A stretch of 64,000 nt of DNA from Sitta carolinensis (taxonomy: Eukaryota; Chordata; Aves; Passeriformes; Sittidae). The notes beneath the pieces were generated by a model, which was given only the letters and a program-made list of their open reading frames with translations, had not been told where the DNA came from and did no database searches. Below are positions 48,405 to 60,832 of the stretch, piece after piece; positions within the stretch are counted from its first letter, which is position 1; each line of letters begins with the position of its first letter. The translations under genes were made by a program, and so were the position numbers. The stretch lies in contig JAVUNC010000006.1 in assembly GCA_032173965.1 (NCBI GenBank), forward strand, positions 39,155,870 to 39,219,869, in the 5' to 3' direction.

Positions 48405-48964
48405 TAGATCTATAGTAGTAGCTGTTCCAAAGTTCTCAGTATGAAAATCTTTTATGTATTTGAAGCATTTTATTTAGGTCCTTTGCTTCAAGGTAGGTCT
48501 TGTCTTTCCTAAAGCCAAATGCATTAATTAAATTTAGCCAATATGCCTTTTCTAAGGCTTTCACTTGTATCTGTCACTACAAAAACTGTACATGCCAAGT
48601 AATGTGTTTGCTTTTTAACACCCCAATGGGTGTTAAATTTCTGAAGCAGGTGGCAAAGGGCTGTGATAGATGAATGGATAGCAGGCATGACAGAGTTTTA
48701 GAAAGGGATAGAGATGACACTGAAGGTAGATGATTGCAAAAGTAGCAGCAAAATTAGCTGAAAGCTGAAGTCCCTGCTACAAATATACTATACATGTAGG
48801 GTTTGAATGCCAAAAGTGAGAGAATCCTTGCTCCTGTTAACACAGCAGCAATCAGGTAACAGCTGGAAAGAGGCATTTAAACCTCCCTGTGTAGCTGTGT
48901 TGCAACATAGTGCATAATTACTCATCATGCTCTTTCCAACAGCCTGCACAGGCTGCCTGCTGAA
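48405..48964. other. unique noncoding DNA
   Basis: No gene or mobile element is recognised. Confidence 0.5.
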
Positions 48965-49950
48965 ATTCACAGAATCACAGAATGGTTTAGGATGGAAAGG
49001 ACCCTAAAGATCACCTAGTTCCAACCCTCCTGCCATGGACAGGGACACCTTCCACTAGACCAGGTCGCTCAGAGCCTCATCCAAGCTGGCTTTGAACACT
49101 TCCACGTATGGGACATCCACAACTTGTCTGAGCAACCTATTCCAGTGTCTCACCACCCCTCACAGTAATGCATTTTTTTCCTAATATCTAAACCTACTCT
49201 ATTTCAGTTTGAAGCCATCCCCCCTTGTCCTATCACTACATGATCTTGTCAAAAATCCCTCTCCATCTGTCTTGTAGGCTACCTTTAGGTACTGGAAGGC
49301 TGCAATTAGGTCACCCTGATGCCTTTTCTTCTCCAGGCTGAACAAGTTCTCTCAGCCTTTCCTCATAGAGAAGGTGCTCCATCCCCATATAGAAATTGGC
49401 CCTTCACTGGACGTACTCCAACAGGTCCATGTTCTTCCATGGTGGGGAACCCAGAGCTGTACACAGCACTGCAGCTGGGGTCTCACCAGAGCAGAGCAGA
49501 GGAATCCCCTTCCTCACCCTGCTGCCCACGCTGCTTTGGATGCAGCCCAGGATACAAAATGGTTCTCTGGGCTCCAAGACCTGAGTCATATCCAGCCTCT
49601 CATCCACCAGCACCCCCAAGACCTTCCCAGCAGGGCTGTTCCCATTCTGTTCTTCCCCAGCATGTGTTGATATCAGAGGTTGCCCTAACCTAGGTACTTG
49701 TACTTGACCTTGTTAAACCTCATGAGATTCCCATGGCCCCACTTCTCGAGCTTATTCAGATCCCACTGGATGCCATCCCATCCTTCAGGTGTGCATACCA
49801 CACCACTCAGCTTGCTGTCACCTGCAAATTTGCTGAAGGTGCACTTGATTCTTTCATCTATGTAACTAATAAAGATATTAAATAACACTTGTCCCAATAC
49901 AGACTCCCAAGGGACACCACTTGTCAGCAGGGGTGCTACCACAAAGTCTG
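48965..49950 (-). mobile_element. CR1 LINE with reverse-transcriptase fragment
   Basis: About 1 kb in reverse orientation. The left edge carries the 3' terminus ('cacagaatcacagaatggtt'). The minus strand at about 49685-49942 translates to the CR1 reverse-transcriptase core SGVPWESVLGQVLFNIFIS, then an active-site block reading FAGDSKLSG where family members have FADDTKL. Loss of the first catalytic Asp of the DD pair means this copy could not reverse transcribe even if the frame were whole. Middle parts are frame-shifted. The right edge is 5'-truncated. Its exact position between 49945 and 50100 is uncertain. Confidence 0.92.
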
Positions 49951-52900
49951 GTTTTGACCTTTGTTTTCAGATACTTCACCACATTCAGACTGAACAGCAG
50001 CCCTGTTAGTGGCCCTTCCCTGCATTTGCTCCAACACATACACCCAGTACTGTGAACAAGGATCACTGGCAGACACATCCAGGAATCCTTGGGGGGCTCA
50101 GACGGGAGAATGAAAGCACAGCCACATTAGAGAAGGATACTAACCCACTATTAATAGCGCTAGAAAAAGAGCCTGAGATTTCTCACCAGCATTTTAATAG
50201 GACTGTTTCTGCTTCAAAACCACCTTGACTGGATGTCAAGGACACATTATAAAGGCAGGTCAATCCAGGTATGAAGCAATGTAGCACACAGATAGCAGCT
50301 GAAAGAGTGCTAGAAGCAAAAAACTAAGAACACACCACAGAGAACCTTAAGCCCAGCAAGCTCACAGTAGAATTACTAAATGAATTGCTTCCTGCAACCT
50401 CAGATGCTAATTATTTGGTGTTTTAATTTTTGTACTTAATGTTCTTCTGTCCAAATTAAAGTAAATCTAATTTAATGCCCCCACATAGACTCCAAGCATC
50501 TTTTTCCTTGAGAGCTTTTGCTGCTAGCCAGCACCTAGATACCACAGGAGGAATAGTATAATTTTAACTCCTATGTGGCTTTTGTCTTCATGTTGTGAAG
50601 ACATTAAATTGTGTAACAGGTAAAGAATGGGCCTTCAGTCATGTCTCTCAACTAGATATAGCTATCCACCCTTCAACAAAAGCTATTGGGAGGGTAACAG
50701 AGCTCAAAGAGCTCCACCATAACATGTTAATAGCATCCAATAGATGCTTCTCAGGTTCATTTCCTGACCCTCCAAGGAGAGCCAGCCATACAGTTCAAGG
50801 GTGCATTTCTAGCTTACCCTCATAAATTCCTAACTATTTACAAACTCTTCTTGGATAGCAGTCTCAGAGCCTTGCTTATATTCCTTCCATCTTGGATTTT
50901 GCTCCTCTGACATTGTCCATTCCTCAAGTTTCCAGAGAGTCCTTATGGCTAAGATAGTAAGATTTAAAAGTCAAGATTGCTTTGTGGGGTCTGCAAAACC
51001 AAAAGTGGTTATTTAGCATCTTGACATCGTTGGAATTGTAGATTTTTACTTTCACACAGCTTTCTAAAAGTTGTATGCCTTTTCTGTTTCCCACAGACAT
51101 CAAAGTAGGTGGTGAATTTACAGAACTATATATCCAAAATCTATTTTGCCACAAATTCCTATCACTTCGCGGAAGCTTTTTGCTTCCACCTCAATGACCT
51201 TTGGCACTGATGGTAGGAGAGAAGGACGTTTGTCTCAGCAGATAAATGGCTTCACAGATACAGAGGAATCTGTGAGATAGGTTATTGAGTAGCTGACACA
51301 AGGGGGATTAACAAGAGTATGGGTTATCTTCATAACAAATACAGCCTGCCACAGACCTCCATATTTAAGAGCAGCCTCTCAGGGTCAGTAGTCTTGGTAG
51401 CTTTTGTCAGTAAGACCTAGTACTAGTCTCAGAAAAAAAATTAAGATACTTCTTAATAAAACGTGGTTTATGTTTTGAGTCTCCCAGAGATGTTTCTACT
51501 GCAAGCTTCTCCTCATATGGTCAAATTCTGTAGAAGACCAGGGAGGAAAACAGAGGTGCTGTGAACCAACAGGCAGCAATGTAAGTCTGTGTAAGTAATG
51601 CATTGATGCACTCAATCAAAATTCTCCTCAACGACATGGGGTGAGGAGGAATACAGGCTGGCAGAGACCTCCACGAAACACAGCTCCCTTCAAAAGTCTC
51701 TGCACTGCTTTGCTTTTCTCATGCTTTCTTACATTGGTCCTCAGCTGCCATCACACACCATCCCATGCCCACAACCAACATACAAGACAGATGAAGGTCC
51801 CCTCATGTACTCATTGTCAGGCTCACAAAGAAATTCAAGAAGAGATACACTATCATATTCAAAATCCACCACCCTGTCCAAGAGCGGCACTTGCACTAGC
51901 CACCCTTGCTTTGATTTTTCCCAGACAAAGAAGCAGGCAAATACTCTGCCTTTCTCCAAGACATCAGACAAAACAACCCTGCTTCTTGGGATACCCTCCC
52001 TGCTCTGGGTTCTTCCCCCTGCCCCTCTTCCCTTCCTTCTTCACACTGCCCATGTGTCACACCAGAAGAGCCAGCAAAGCCTTCAGCAGATGCACTTGTT
52101 AATTTCAGAAAGAGAAAAGGCAACCAGAATCCAGAGCTGCAACCTCTTCATGATCTGTAATGAGTTGATAGGAAAATATTTCTGCCTGATTAGAATTTTC
52201 AGTGATCTCATTCTTTTGAGTGGAATATGGCTGGCCTCCTTCTTTGTCCCAGCCATAATTGCAGGACAGCTTCTAGTACACTGCATGTATCTCTTACCCT
52301 CAGCCCAGCAGGAAGATGTATACTCACTCTTCCCCTTCTGTGCCATGCACTGACAACAGCAAAAGAAAAATACTGCTGATATTAATATATCAGCCCTTGA
52401 TGTAAAGCAGGGTTAAACTTTCTGCTGCTTGGGAAAAACCTTTAGTCATTGGCAATGTCATCAAAGATGTCAACCAAAGACACTGAGTCATGTTGCACCA
52501 GAGAATGTGACGTGGTTGGGGCTTTTAAGACCCTTTAACAAGTGCTTGGAACTAAGATGCTCTTTTTCCCTTGTATTGTACCTATTAAAAAACTGTTTGG
52601 CTGAAGCAATGAGTACTGTTGAGTAATTCCACTTGCAGAGGAAAATTGCAAAATAGGTATTTACAAAAAAACATGTGCTCAATACTGCATGATAACCACA
52701 GGGCTGGGGACTCCCAAGGCTGAAATGCAGCTCAGGAGCTCTCACACTTTCCCCAGATATCCTCCTTGCTGGCAGCTGCAGGAGGAGCCAGAGAGGCCAT
52801 GACAGCAAATGTTCCAACATCCCAAGGGGGATCCCTGCAATGTGGGCTGTGGTGCATCTGCAAGGCTGTTCTCTGAATTACAGCAAGAGTTTTCTTGCCT

Positions 52901-53256
52901 TCTTTCAGCTTGGAACTACAGATGTCGCCACAAGAGCCTGTCCCTCCACAGCCTCCACAATTTCCTCAGCACTGCAGGCCCACCAGGCCAGTCCCTCTCC
53001 ACCCCATATATAAAGTCTGGGACTATAAATGAATAGTCCTCCACCTTCATCTCCTGCCCATTGTCTCCAAGGTTCTCAACTCCTCATCTTCAGACAAAAC
53101 CCTTGCAGCCTGCACTCTTGACTTTCTCTCCAAAAGCCATGACAGACAGCAGCTCATCTCATGAAGTGATTCCTTCTTCCACAGGGACCAGCATCATCTA
53201 TTCCCTGGCTCCCCAACATCCCAAATACCAGGCCAATGAGTGGGAAGGGACAGGAG
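49951..53256. other. unique noncoding DNA
   Basis: No confident gene. The 210-codon plus frame at 51721-52353 overlaps a 153-codon frame and a minus frame of similar length. None has a recognisable domain. Confidence 0.45.
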
Positions 53257-53291
53257 AGGCAGGCAGGCAGGCAGGCAGGAAGGAAGGAAGG
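53257..53291 (+). repeat. compound (GGCA)n(GGAA)n microsatellite
   Basis: About five GGCA units pass directly into about three GGAA units. Confidence 0.95.
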
Positions 53292-56200
53292 ATTATGCAG
53301 TTTGATTCTTTCTGAAAACTAGTCACAAAGTTTTGGGAGTCTTTGATGGTCTTGATATTCCCCTACAGGACTGACCTTGGCTCAACAGTCCATGAACTTC
53401 TTGACCTCATACCTGCACTTGCACTGTACTGTGTTGTGCTTATCTCCCGGAGCCAGAACAAGGATATTTGTCCCAGAAAAGCACTGCCCTATCTCCATAT
53501 GGCCCCTTTCTCCAGCCATATAATGTTCTTTCTTGCTCATTTGCACAGCATGTTCTTACCAGCAGTCCTTGGTTGGCTCCATGACTATCTGGCTATTGGT
53601 GTTTGAAACATACATAATAGCCCCTTATCTTCTGGGCTTCTACAATACCTTTACTGTATTTTTGAAGACACTCAAGAATTTTCATGCAGTTGACTGGAGC
53701 AACTGAAGTGATCTTGGGAACTGAGATGCCTCATATTGTCATGGTGATTCAACTCCAGCCCACACAACTTAAGTGCCTAAGATGATCTGGTAATGTGATG
53801 GAGCCAAATGATTCATATGACTAGGACAGGACTCCTTGGTGACCACTGTGACTCAGTCTTTACCACTGTTGTATCGCAAGGAATGGCTGGGCCCAGAAAG
53901 ACACAGTCAGTTGGTTTGTCATTGTGCCTTGCATTGGTTATAACAGTTCCAAGGTACTCAGGCATAGCTGCAATATATGTAAATACATACATATATATTC
54001 AGAAATGTTAACAGATATAAACTTTCTTGTAAAAAGTTTAGACCTGTTATAAACAGAAGTATAAAGTAGGAAGAAACTGCTCTACTTGGCCAGTTTTAAG
54101 TGTTGTCCATTTGTGTGGCTTTTCCACTGCCTTCTGCACCAGCTAGATAGAACTACTTTTAGAGGCTGCAGGCTGGACTAGATGGAGCATTGGTCTAATC
54201 TGGCCATTAAGATTCTAGTCTTATGTTACAAATAGTGGTTCTTAATTGTAACTAGTGCTAATATTTTAAATTATTTTTTTCAATCCATTGTCCTTTAGTC
54301 TGTGTAATGCCAGATGTTTAGTGCATGTGGTCTGTCTTCCAGCAAAAGAGAACTAGAAAATTTGTGCCTGGGAACAGTGCATATATTTGCTTTATACATG
54401 CAGCCATGGAGCACAGGTGGTGAAGAGCCTGCAAGTGCTCTCAGGGACCTCAGTCCAGGACTGCTGTGGATTTCCCTTTGAATTGACATCGATGAAAACC
54501 CACAACAGAATAGTGGTGCTTACAAGGCTCTCGCTTTAGGTCTCTTGACTCTGTCCCAAACCTTGCAAAATCTGTGTGCCGTATCACATCTTTCCAGGGC
54601 CAAACAAAAGAAAAATAAACCGAAAGACTGTGTGTAGTGGGATCATCCATTGGCACATGCCAGGACAATATAAACACTGTCTCTTGACACTGGTTATTCA
54701 ATTTTTTACTCAGGACTTGCAATGCTTTCAATCCCTATATATCAAAGCCCTTCTGTGAAAGGAGAGATGCTGCATAGGCTGCTAGAAGCCTAGAGATAGC
54801 CCCTTAAGATTTGGAAATAGTGGCTAATACACGCACTGACCAAGCTGTGGATCAGAAAAGTGAAAAAAATCCCCTCTGCCCAACATACAGCTGGTTTGGT
54901 GTGAAGCCCAGAATGGCTTCCCTGGAATAATGTAATATGGAGTTCAAAAACATCTTTATGTGAATATTGTAGTAACATAGCCTTTGTAATCTAAATTCCC
55001 CATTTCTTAATATAATCTCAAGCGAATCTGTTGTTTGAATCCATAAGGTAAAATGTACCTGCCTGAGCACTTCTCATTGCCATCCCAATACAGGCAATGA
55101 GGTCAAGAGATTAAACAGCACTCTGCTCCCCGGTCTCTCCCATTTGCAACTGTGCAGCTTGTGTGTATTTATGGGCAGTGGCTGCAGTGTCCCACCGTGC
55201 AGAGATCAGTGGGCTGCTATTCTCCATTGAGCATGTGAGAAATCAATGACAAAATGAGGGTGCTGGTGGAGGCTGTGTCCCATCCTGCTGTAATAAACCC
55301 AGTCATCTTCTGTCTCTCCTGACCAAGCAAGAGCCCTTGACTTTTTGCTGTATGCTTTTAATTTCCCTTTTGCTTCCTCTTCCCCACCAAACCACACTGT
55401 TTTCTCTTAGAATTGCTCATCCCATCCTTCTCCAACTGTTGTCCATGCTCAAAGTGATTAACTCTCCCCCTTCCTCTGGGCCTGTTCCTCTGAAGATTAC
55501 TGTCTCATGCTTGGAGTGGATAATCCATCAACCAAATGGCCTGCTGCCACCCAGGGGTCTGTCACAGTTCTCTGGCACTGGTGCTAGAAGGTCTCTGACT
55601 GCTCAACCGGCAGAGTGTGGAGAAGGCAGTGCACTGGGAGCAAGACCAGCACAGGCTGGAGTTCAGTGTTCCGGCCAGCATGTGCACACCTAAAAATCAG
55701 CACACATATGCACACTCTTACTAGCAGCTCCACAGCCTTAAATCCCAGAAGATGGCTGGAAGGGGAATACAGGAATCAATTAGCTGTCAGGAGACAACTT
55801 GCCTGCTCTCACACTGCAGTGACCTCCATTACATCAGGAGGAGAAACTCTCCTTGCTAAGAGCCAAGTAGCATCTTCAGGTGACTTATGGAACCTGAATA
55901 GTGTTATTATCTAAAAAAAAAATATGGAAGTGAGCTGGAGCTGAACATCATGCCCATGCTGAGCTCACTTCCTGTGAGCACACAGGGTTACCTGAGCCCT
56001 GTTCTTGCCATGCTCTTAGACTTCCCTGCCAGAGCTGGGGCTTCTATAGGATGTTTGGCAAACTCCAGGCCTGGTGATGCCATTGGAGACTTGGCTTTCC
56101 TCATAGCCTTGTCAAAATGCCTCCAGCCTGATTGCTGTGCCTGTCCCAACTGTCCAGGCTGAGCAGAGATCTGAGTTACACCACTATTAAAGATTAAACT

Positions 56201-58839
56201 ATTGGTCTTTGAAGTGATTTAAACCACACCCAGCATCTCTCTACAACAAAGACAACTGATAAGCAACATCAGCATCTTTACAATATAGCCCATACCACAG
56301 CCAGGTCTCCTTCAGCCTGGAAAGGCAAACCAAGAGTGAGAGAAACATCACTGCAGAGTGGGCTAAGAAGGAAGGTTGCAGCAAGAAAAGTAACAGGGAA
56401 ATTACTTGGCACATGGGTCTACCAGTTTCATGCAGCTAAGATGGGGCAACATCTGCCTTGTGGCTAAAGCAGGGACCAAAGGGAAGCTGTGCCCTGTGCT
56501 GTCCATGCCTCCCTGCACCTTGTTTGCTGTGCCCATAGCACCAGCCAGCAGTGCCATGAAGTGATGGCACATAGGCTTTCAGTATAGCAGAAACTAGGGA
56601 GAAATCAGGCTCAGAAAACCAGCTACAAGTGGAACAAAATTCAAGAGGAAAAGTGCAAGACACAAGCTTCTTGATGGGAGTGGGGCTAAGCTGGCCAGGC
56701 TGCTGGCAGAGTGAATGGGCATCTGGCTGATATAACAAGCTATTTAAGAAATCCACTTTCCTCTACTTTTCACCATTCTTTCTCTTTTTTCCTTTTTGTT
56801 TCCCTTATTAGTCACTTTTTAAGGGCAGACAGTTTATACCATCAGGCTTCCCTGAGAGGAGGGACTGGGCTGCCTGAACCTCTACCATTTTCCTACTGAC
56901 AAGCATCTATTCAAATCCTTCTCCAGTTTCAACCAAGAGAAGCATACAGATCCCAGAGATAATTAAAGTCTTTTAGATGTAATGAAAATAGATAGGTGGA
57001 GAGGGGAGAGAGGACTCTCTGAGCACCCCCACTGCAAGAGACTGCAGTACAAGCTAAAATACCAAGTACCAGCAAACCTTCATGGAGAAATCCCGTAACT
57101 ACTGCAGGCCATAGGAAACACATTTAATTTGCCTCTGCACTCAGAAGGGCTCATGCAGCTGGACATGGAACAAGGAGTCAGCAGGTGATGGCAGCAGGTA
57201 CAGCCCATAATGGTTTGATCAGCAGCAGATCTCTGTTTCTGTGGCCTCTCTGTCTGCAGACAGTAGGCACAGTATCTGGGAGCAGATGCATCCATTGCAC
57301 CCAATCTATCATGTGGGTTCCCTTCCTGGTATCATTGGCCAGCCCTGAACTGTGCATTCATATCTGGGACTGTCAAAAGTTTTTAAAAGGCCTCTCCATC
57401 TATGGCAAAGGAAAGAGCATTCTCGTCCCTCTTTACCTCTGTCCCAAGAAGACTGTATCCTCTATGCTAACGATGCTGGGCCAGCTTTGTAATGAAGCCA
57501 CACTGTGCCACTAACGCTCCCATGCCCTCCAGGCAGAGCGAGGCCAGTGAACCTATTCTCTGTGCAAGTCTTCCCACGCCCTCTCCACAAATAAGCTCAT
57601 GCCAGGTCACAGCCTAACTCCACTGCTGATTTTGCTGGCACACGAGTGCCCGACAGTTCCTTCAGAAGTTGCTGAACAATATGAACCAGGCTTAATGACG
57701 GATGCAACTTGTGCATGCTCCCTGCAGATTTTCTGTACTCTGCTTGGGAGATCCCATTTTCCCTGTGAAGGAAGTAGGCAGCAAATGGAAGGGCATTATC
57801 CCTCCTATTTGCACCGTATCTTTGGCAGAGCCAGCACATAAAAAATGGAAGGAGCCATATACCTTCCTCTTTTAAAAACAGACAGGCTAGGATGCTTTCC
57901 AAGCCTAGAGACAAACTTAAGGCCAAGGCTGACATTTCAGGGATCACTGCCAGTTAACTTAATGAATAAAATTCTCTTCTTCAGCCATGCTCTGTGCATG
58001 CTGGAGAGGAGCTGGATTGTTTTCTTGCCCCGGTTCTGGATAATAATTATTGCTGCATTCACTCAGAGACATCTGTCTGTTTTCATGCCTGCAGTATAAG
58101 CTGGTGTTGAAGTTGCATCTGCTTAGAAGCCTCTCAGCTTCCTATCCTGGGGGCTATTTCAGGGCAAAAGTATCCATTAACTGCTTACTCTGAAGCACAC
58201 ATTTAACAAAAGCCTGAGCAAAAAAATAAGGCTCAAGCTCCACATATAAGTCATTTGCTATGGCCATGCCTGAAGAGACGGCGAGGGAGTGGTCAGGAGC
58301 AGGGTAGCGAGGATGCATGGGCTCCCCAGCACCATGCCTGTGCCACGGCCTTGGAAGCAGAACTTACTCCTTGGCATCCCAATGCAACCACAACCTCCAG
58401 CACTCGCAGTGCCCCCAGACAGCCACTGTTCCCAAGGGCAGCCAGACTCTCATGACAGCTCTGCCCACCTGCTGGCTGGCCCCTGCACACTGCTTCAAAT
58501 CCTTGCAGTCCTGCAGACCCAAATCTACATCACATCCACGCTTCTCTCCTTGCCACCAAGGCCTGAGCAGTGCTCTCCCACCTCACAAAGGCATGTTCCA
58601 CCAACCACAACTTAAAGATGCTGAATAAAATAGCAGTGAGTTCCAAAAGCCACTATAAAAAGAGAAAGGGTGAAAGAGAGGGTGGGGTGTGGTCTCTTTC
58701 AGGGGGAATGAATGACTGGACACAAACCCCAGATCCCTGAAAGCTCAGAGAAAACAGGAACAAAAAGTGGAAGAAAACCACATAAGCAGGGGGAGGCGGT
58801 GAGGAGAGGAGCTCTTGGTATTGATGTTTGAAACGGTCT
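53292..58839. other. unique noncoding DNA
   Basis: No gene is recognised. A short stretch at about 54173-54232 ('ggactagatggagcattggtctaatctgg...') resembles the 3' tail of an old reptile/bird LINE or SINE but is too short to call. A TATA-like CTATAAAAAGAG lies at about 58652 on the plus strand, about 330 bp before the exon-like segment at 58981. Confidence 0.45.
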
Positions 58840-59140
58840 CTTTAAAATGGAAGATAATGACACTGAAAATTATTCTGAGCTTTTCAAAGGCATAAATGAC
58901 CAAACTGCCTCCTGACTCCTGAATTACATTATCCAGAAAGAACTTAATAGCATGTTATTATCGCTTCTCCTCGCTGACAGGATTTCGGCACTGAAAAGAC
59001 AAACAAGAAGTGCATTCATAATCACAACCGCATTCACCTCTGCGACGCACTGGCCACAGCTAATTTCAGGTAAGTGTCTCAGCAGCCAGCCGGGGAACTC
59101 AGCAGTGAGGTAATTGCCTTTGTCACTACCTCAGAAGGAG
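58840..59140 (+). promoter_or_regulatory. candidate conserved noncoding element / exon-bearing block
   Basis: This non-repetitive block has enhancer-like words: CTTTTCAAAGG (TCF/LEF-like, about 58878), GAATTACATTATCC (58921) and TTAATAGCATGTTATTATCG (about 58943). Several CpGs survive in an otherwise CpG-poor region, which suggests constraint. It encloses a segment with both splice signals (58981-59069). I infer function from composition and motif density only. Confidence 0.35.
58981..59069 (+). other. exon-like segment, 89 nt, with strong splice signals
   Basis: A pyrimidine-rich acceptor (TCGCTTCTCCTCGCTGACAG, ending 58980) precedes an 89-nt segment closed by a consensus donor TTTCAG then GTAAGTG (59070). 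Two of three frames are open; one reads FGTEKTNKKCIHNHNRIHL and the other ISALKRQTRSAFIITTAF. Neither resembles a protein I know, and 29 open codons are common by chance. It could be an exon of a long noncoding RNA, an alternative exon, or a coincidence of motifs. Confidence 0.35.
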
Positions 59141-60191
59141 CAGCTGGGTGTCCCCAGTGGAAGCCAGTGCCAAAACCCTGCTGTATGGGGAAGAAGGGCA
59201 AGTCCTGGACTGGCTGATGGCAGCTGATGGGGATGAGGCTGGTGCCAGTGGGTCATGGTGTGTCCCATCCTGGCAGGTACCTGTGAGGGGCCCAAGGCTG
59301 TGTGGATGGCAGTGGGGTCCCTATGTCTGCTGCAGCTGTGGCTCCACTGGCCTGATGGGAGCCTGTAAGAACTGGAGCAAGACAATAAAGAGGGATATAG
59401 GGATGTGTTGGGGTGGGAAGTGTGAGTAAGCGGTGTAGCCTGAGATGTCCAGAGATAGTCCCAACCCTTGGCATTTGTCACACTGGTAGTTTTCATGACC
59501 AGCAGCCCCGAAGAAGACAGAAGTGTTGCTGATTTCCAAAGATGGGCAATTTGGCCAGCCTCTCTCCCAATTCCTCTATCTCCGCCACTCTATCCCCCAT
59601 GCTTCAATTGAGAGGTCAGAAGGTAACTTGGTCATATTGTGCTCCCTGCCAATATTCATGCCCTGGTAAAGTCCTGGAGGGGCCTGGTAACCATCCTGGT
59701 GTAAGTTCAGGATGACCCTTGCCTCACATAACATCACTGTGCCACTGTCTGAGAGCAGTTTGCTTTGGGCTATTCCCAAGGCTTTTCTTTAAATCTTCCT
59801 TGTGCTCTGCCAAGGTGTGCCACTGCAGTACAAAGCACCTTTCTCCCAGGGGGTGCTCCATCTTCTCCTGAAACCTCCCCAGATTGCCAGACATTGGGCT
59901 GGCTGCAGCTAAGGCAAGGTAGCATGGGAGGCCAGCCCAGAGGGAAAGCAACAAGGAAGGGAAAGAGGCAGAGAGCTGTGTCTGGCTCTGCTGAGCTGCC
60001 ACTGCCATAGGATGCATTTGCATGGATACAGATCATGACCCAGCCCAGCAGGATCTCTGTGCAGAAGACCATCCCTGCTACGGTGCTGATGTGACAAGGC
60101 CAATCTAAATGCCAGGGGCAGCCTTCAGGCAGCACTGTGTCCTCCCCATGATTTATGTCCCAGGTTGAAGACCATTTCATTTTCATTTCAG
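59141..60191. other. unique noncoding DNA
   Basis: Moderately GC-rich sequence with overlapping open frames of 80-176 codons on both strands. None has a recognisable domain. Confidence 0.45.
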
Positions 60192-60235
60192 CAGCCGTGC
60201 TCCAACATCTGCAGGCTCCTAAGCAAGTGAAGAAG
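60192..60235 (+). other. exon-like segment, 44 nt, with strong splice signals
   Basis: A polypyrimidine acceptor (CATTTCATTTTCATTTCAG, ending 60191) precedes 44 nt closed by GAAG then GTAAGTG (60236). One frame is open (AVLQHLQAPKQVKK). This frame continues in phase from the second open frame of the 58981-59069 segment if the two are joined. That agreement has a substantial probability of being chance. No protein family is recognised. Confidence 0.25.
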
Positions 60236-60551
60236 GTAAGTGCCTTCCCTGGGGGATTTTTTTCCCCCATAGCACAGTATGGCAAATAATCCTTCCCCAC
60301 TCCCAGCAGAAGACAGGCTGTGGAGTGAGTTTAATGCAGTGCACCCAGAGCTGTCCACGTCATAACAGGAGTCCCCATCCCAGACTTTGCAAAAGGCTCC
60401 AGGGTAGGGGCCATAGGAGTACCTGTTCCCATAGCAAAATTTGGGTGCTACCAAGGACAGTGCACATGGCACTGGAGCACCCATGCAGCTTTGCAAGCCC
60501 ATACCCTCCCATGGAGACTCCTACAGGGTCTGTTTCTGTGGACACTGACAG
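60236..60551. other. unique noncoding DNA
   Basis: No gene or element is recognised between the exon-like segment and the LTR-like block. Confidence 0.5.
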
Positions 60552-60832
60552 TGATCAGGGAGAAGCAGTTTGAGCTTTCTCAGGCTGGTCCTGGGAAAAC
60601 AAGAGAAAAGAATGTAAACAACCTGGTACCTGGTGTTTTCGAAGACCTTACGCTGCGTGAGAAACGTGCTGTTGTTGCTGAGTTGTTTACCAAACGGCAG
60701 TGTCTTTCTCAACCAATCAATGTCCAGACAGCAAAGTACATTATAAAAAGATACGGTTCATTTCCAATAAAGTAGTGCTTATTTTGTCTTCTGAGAACTC
60801 TGTCATTGTTTCTTTTCCACTCTATGGCGACA
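60552..60832 (+). mobile_element. candidate solo LTR, avian alpha/beta-retrovirus-like layout
   Basis: A compact promoter and polyadenylation layout: CCAAT at 60713, TTATAAAAAG at 60741, AATAAA at 60766. The polyadenylation signal lies only about 20 bp after the TATA box, the arrangement typical of alpharetroviral and related avian ERVK LTRs with a very short R. Upstream 'aatgtaaacaac' and CpG-bearing 'ttacgctgcgtgag' also suit such U3 regions. The ends are not fixed: a TG start at 60552 and a CA end at 60832 are my best guesses, and no clear target-site duplication was seen. No viral genes are adjacent. Confidence 0.5.

Noticed and set aside
51721..52353. 210-codon plus-strand open frame
   Set aside because: It overlaps other frames on both strands, its composition is ordinary, and no domain is recognised.
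54173..54232. Possible LINE/SINE 3' tail ('gactagatggagcattggtctaat')
   Set aside because: About 60 bp only. It cannot be assigned to a family by eye.
59770..60300. 176-codon minus-strand frame
   Set aside because: Cys-rich but without a known motif pattern. Several competing frames exist.
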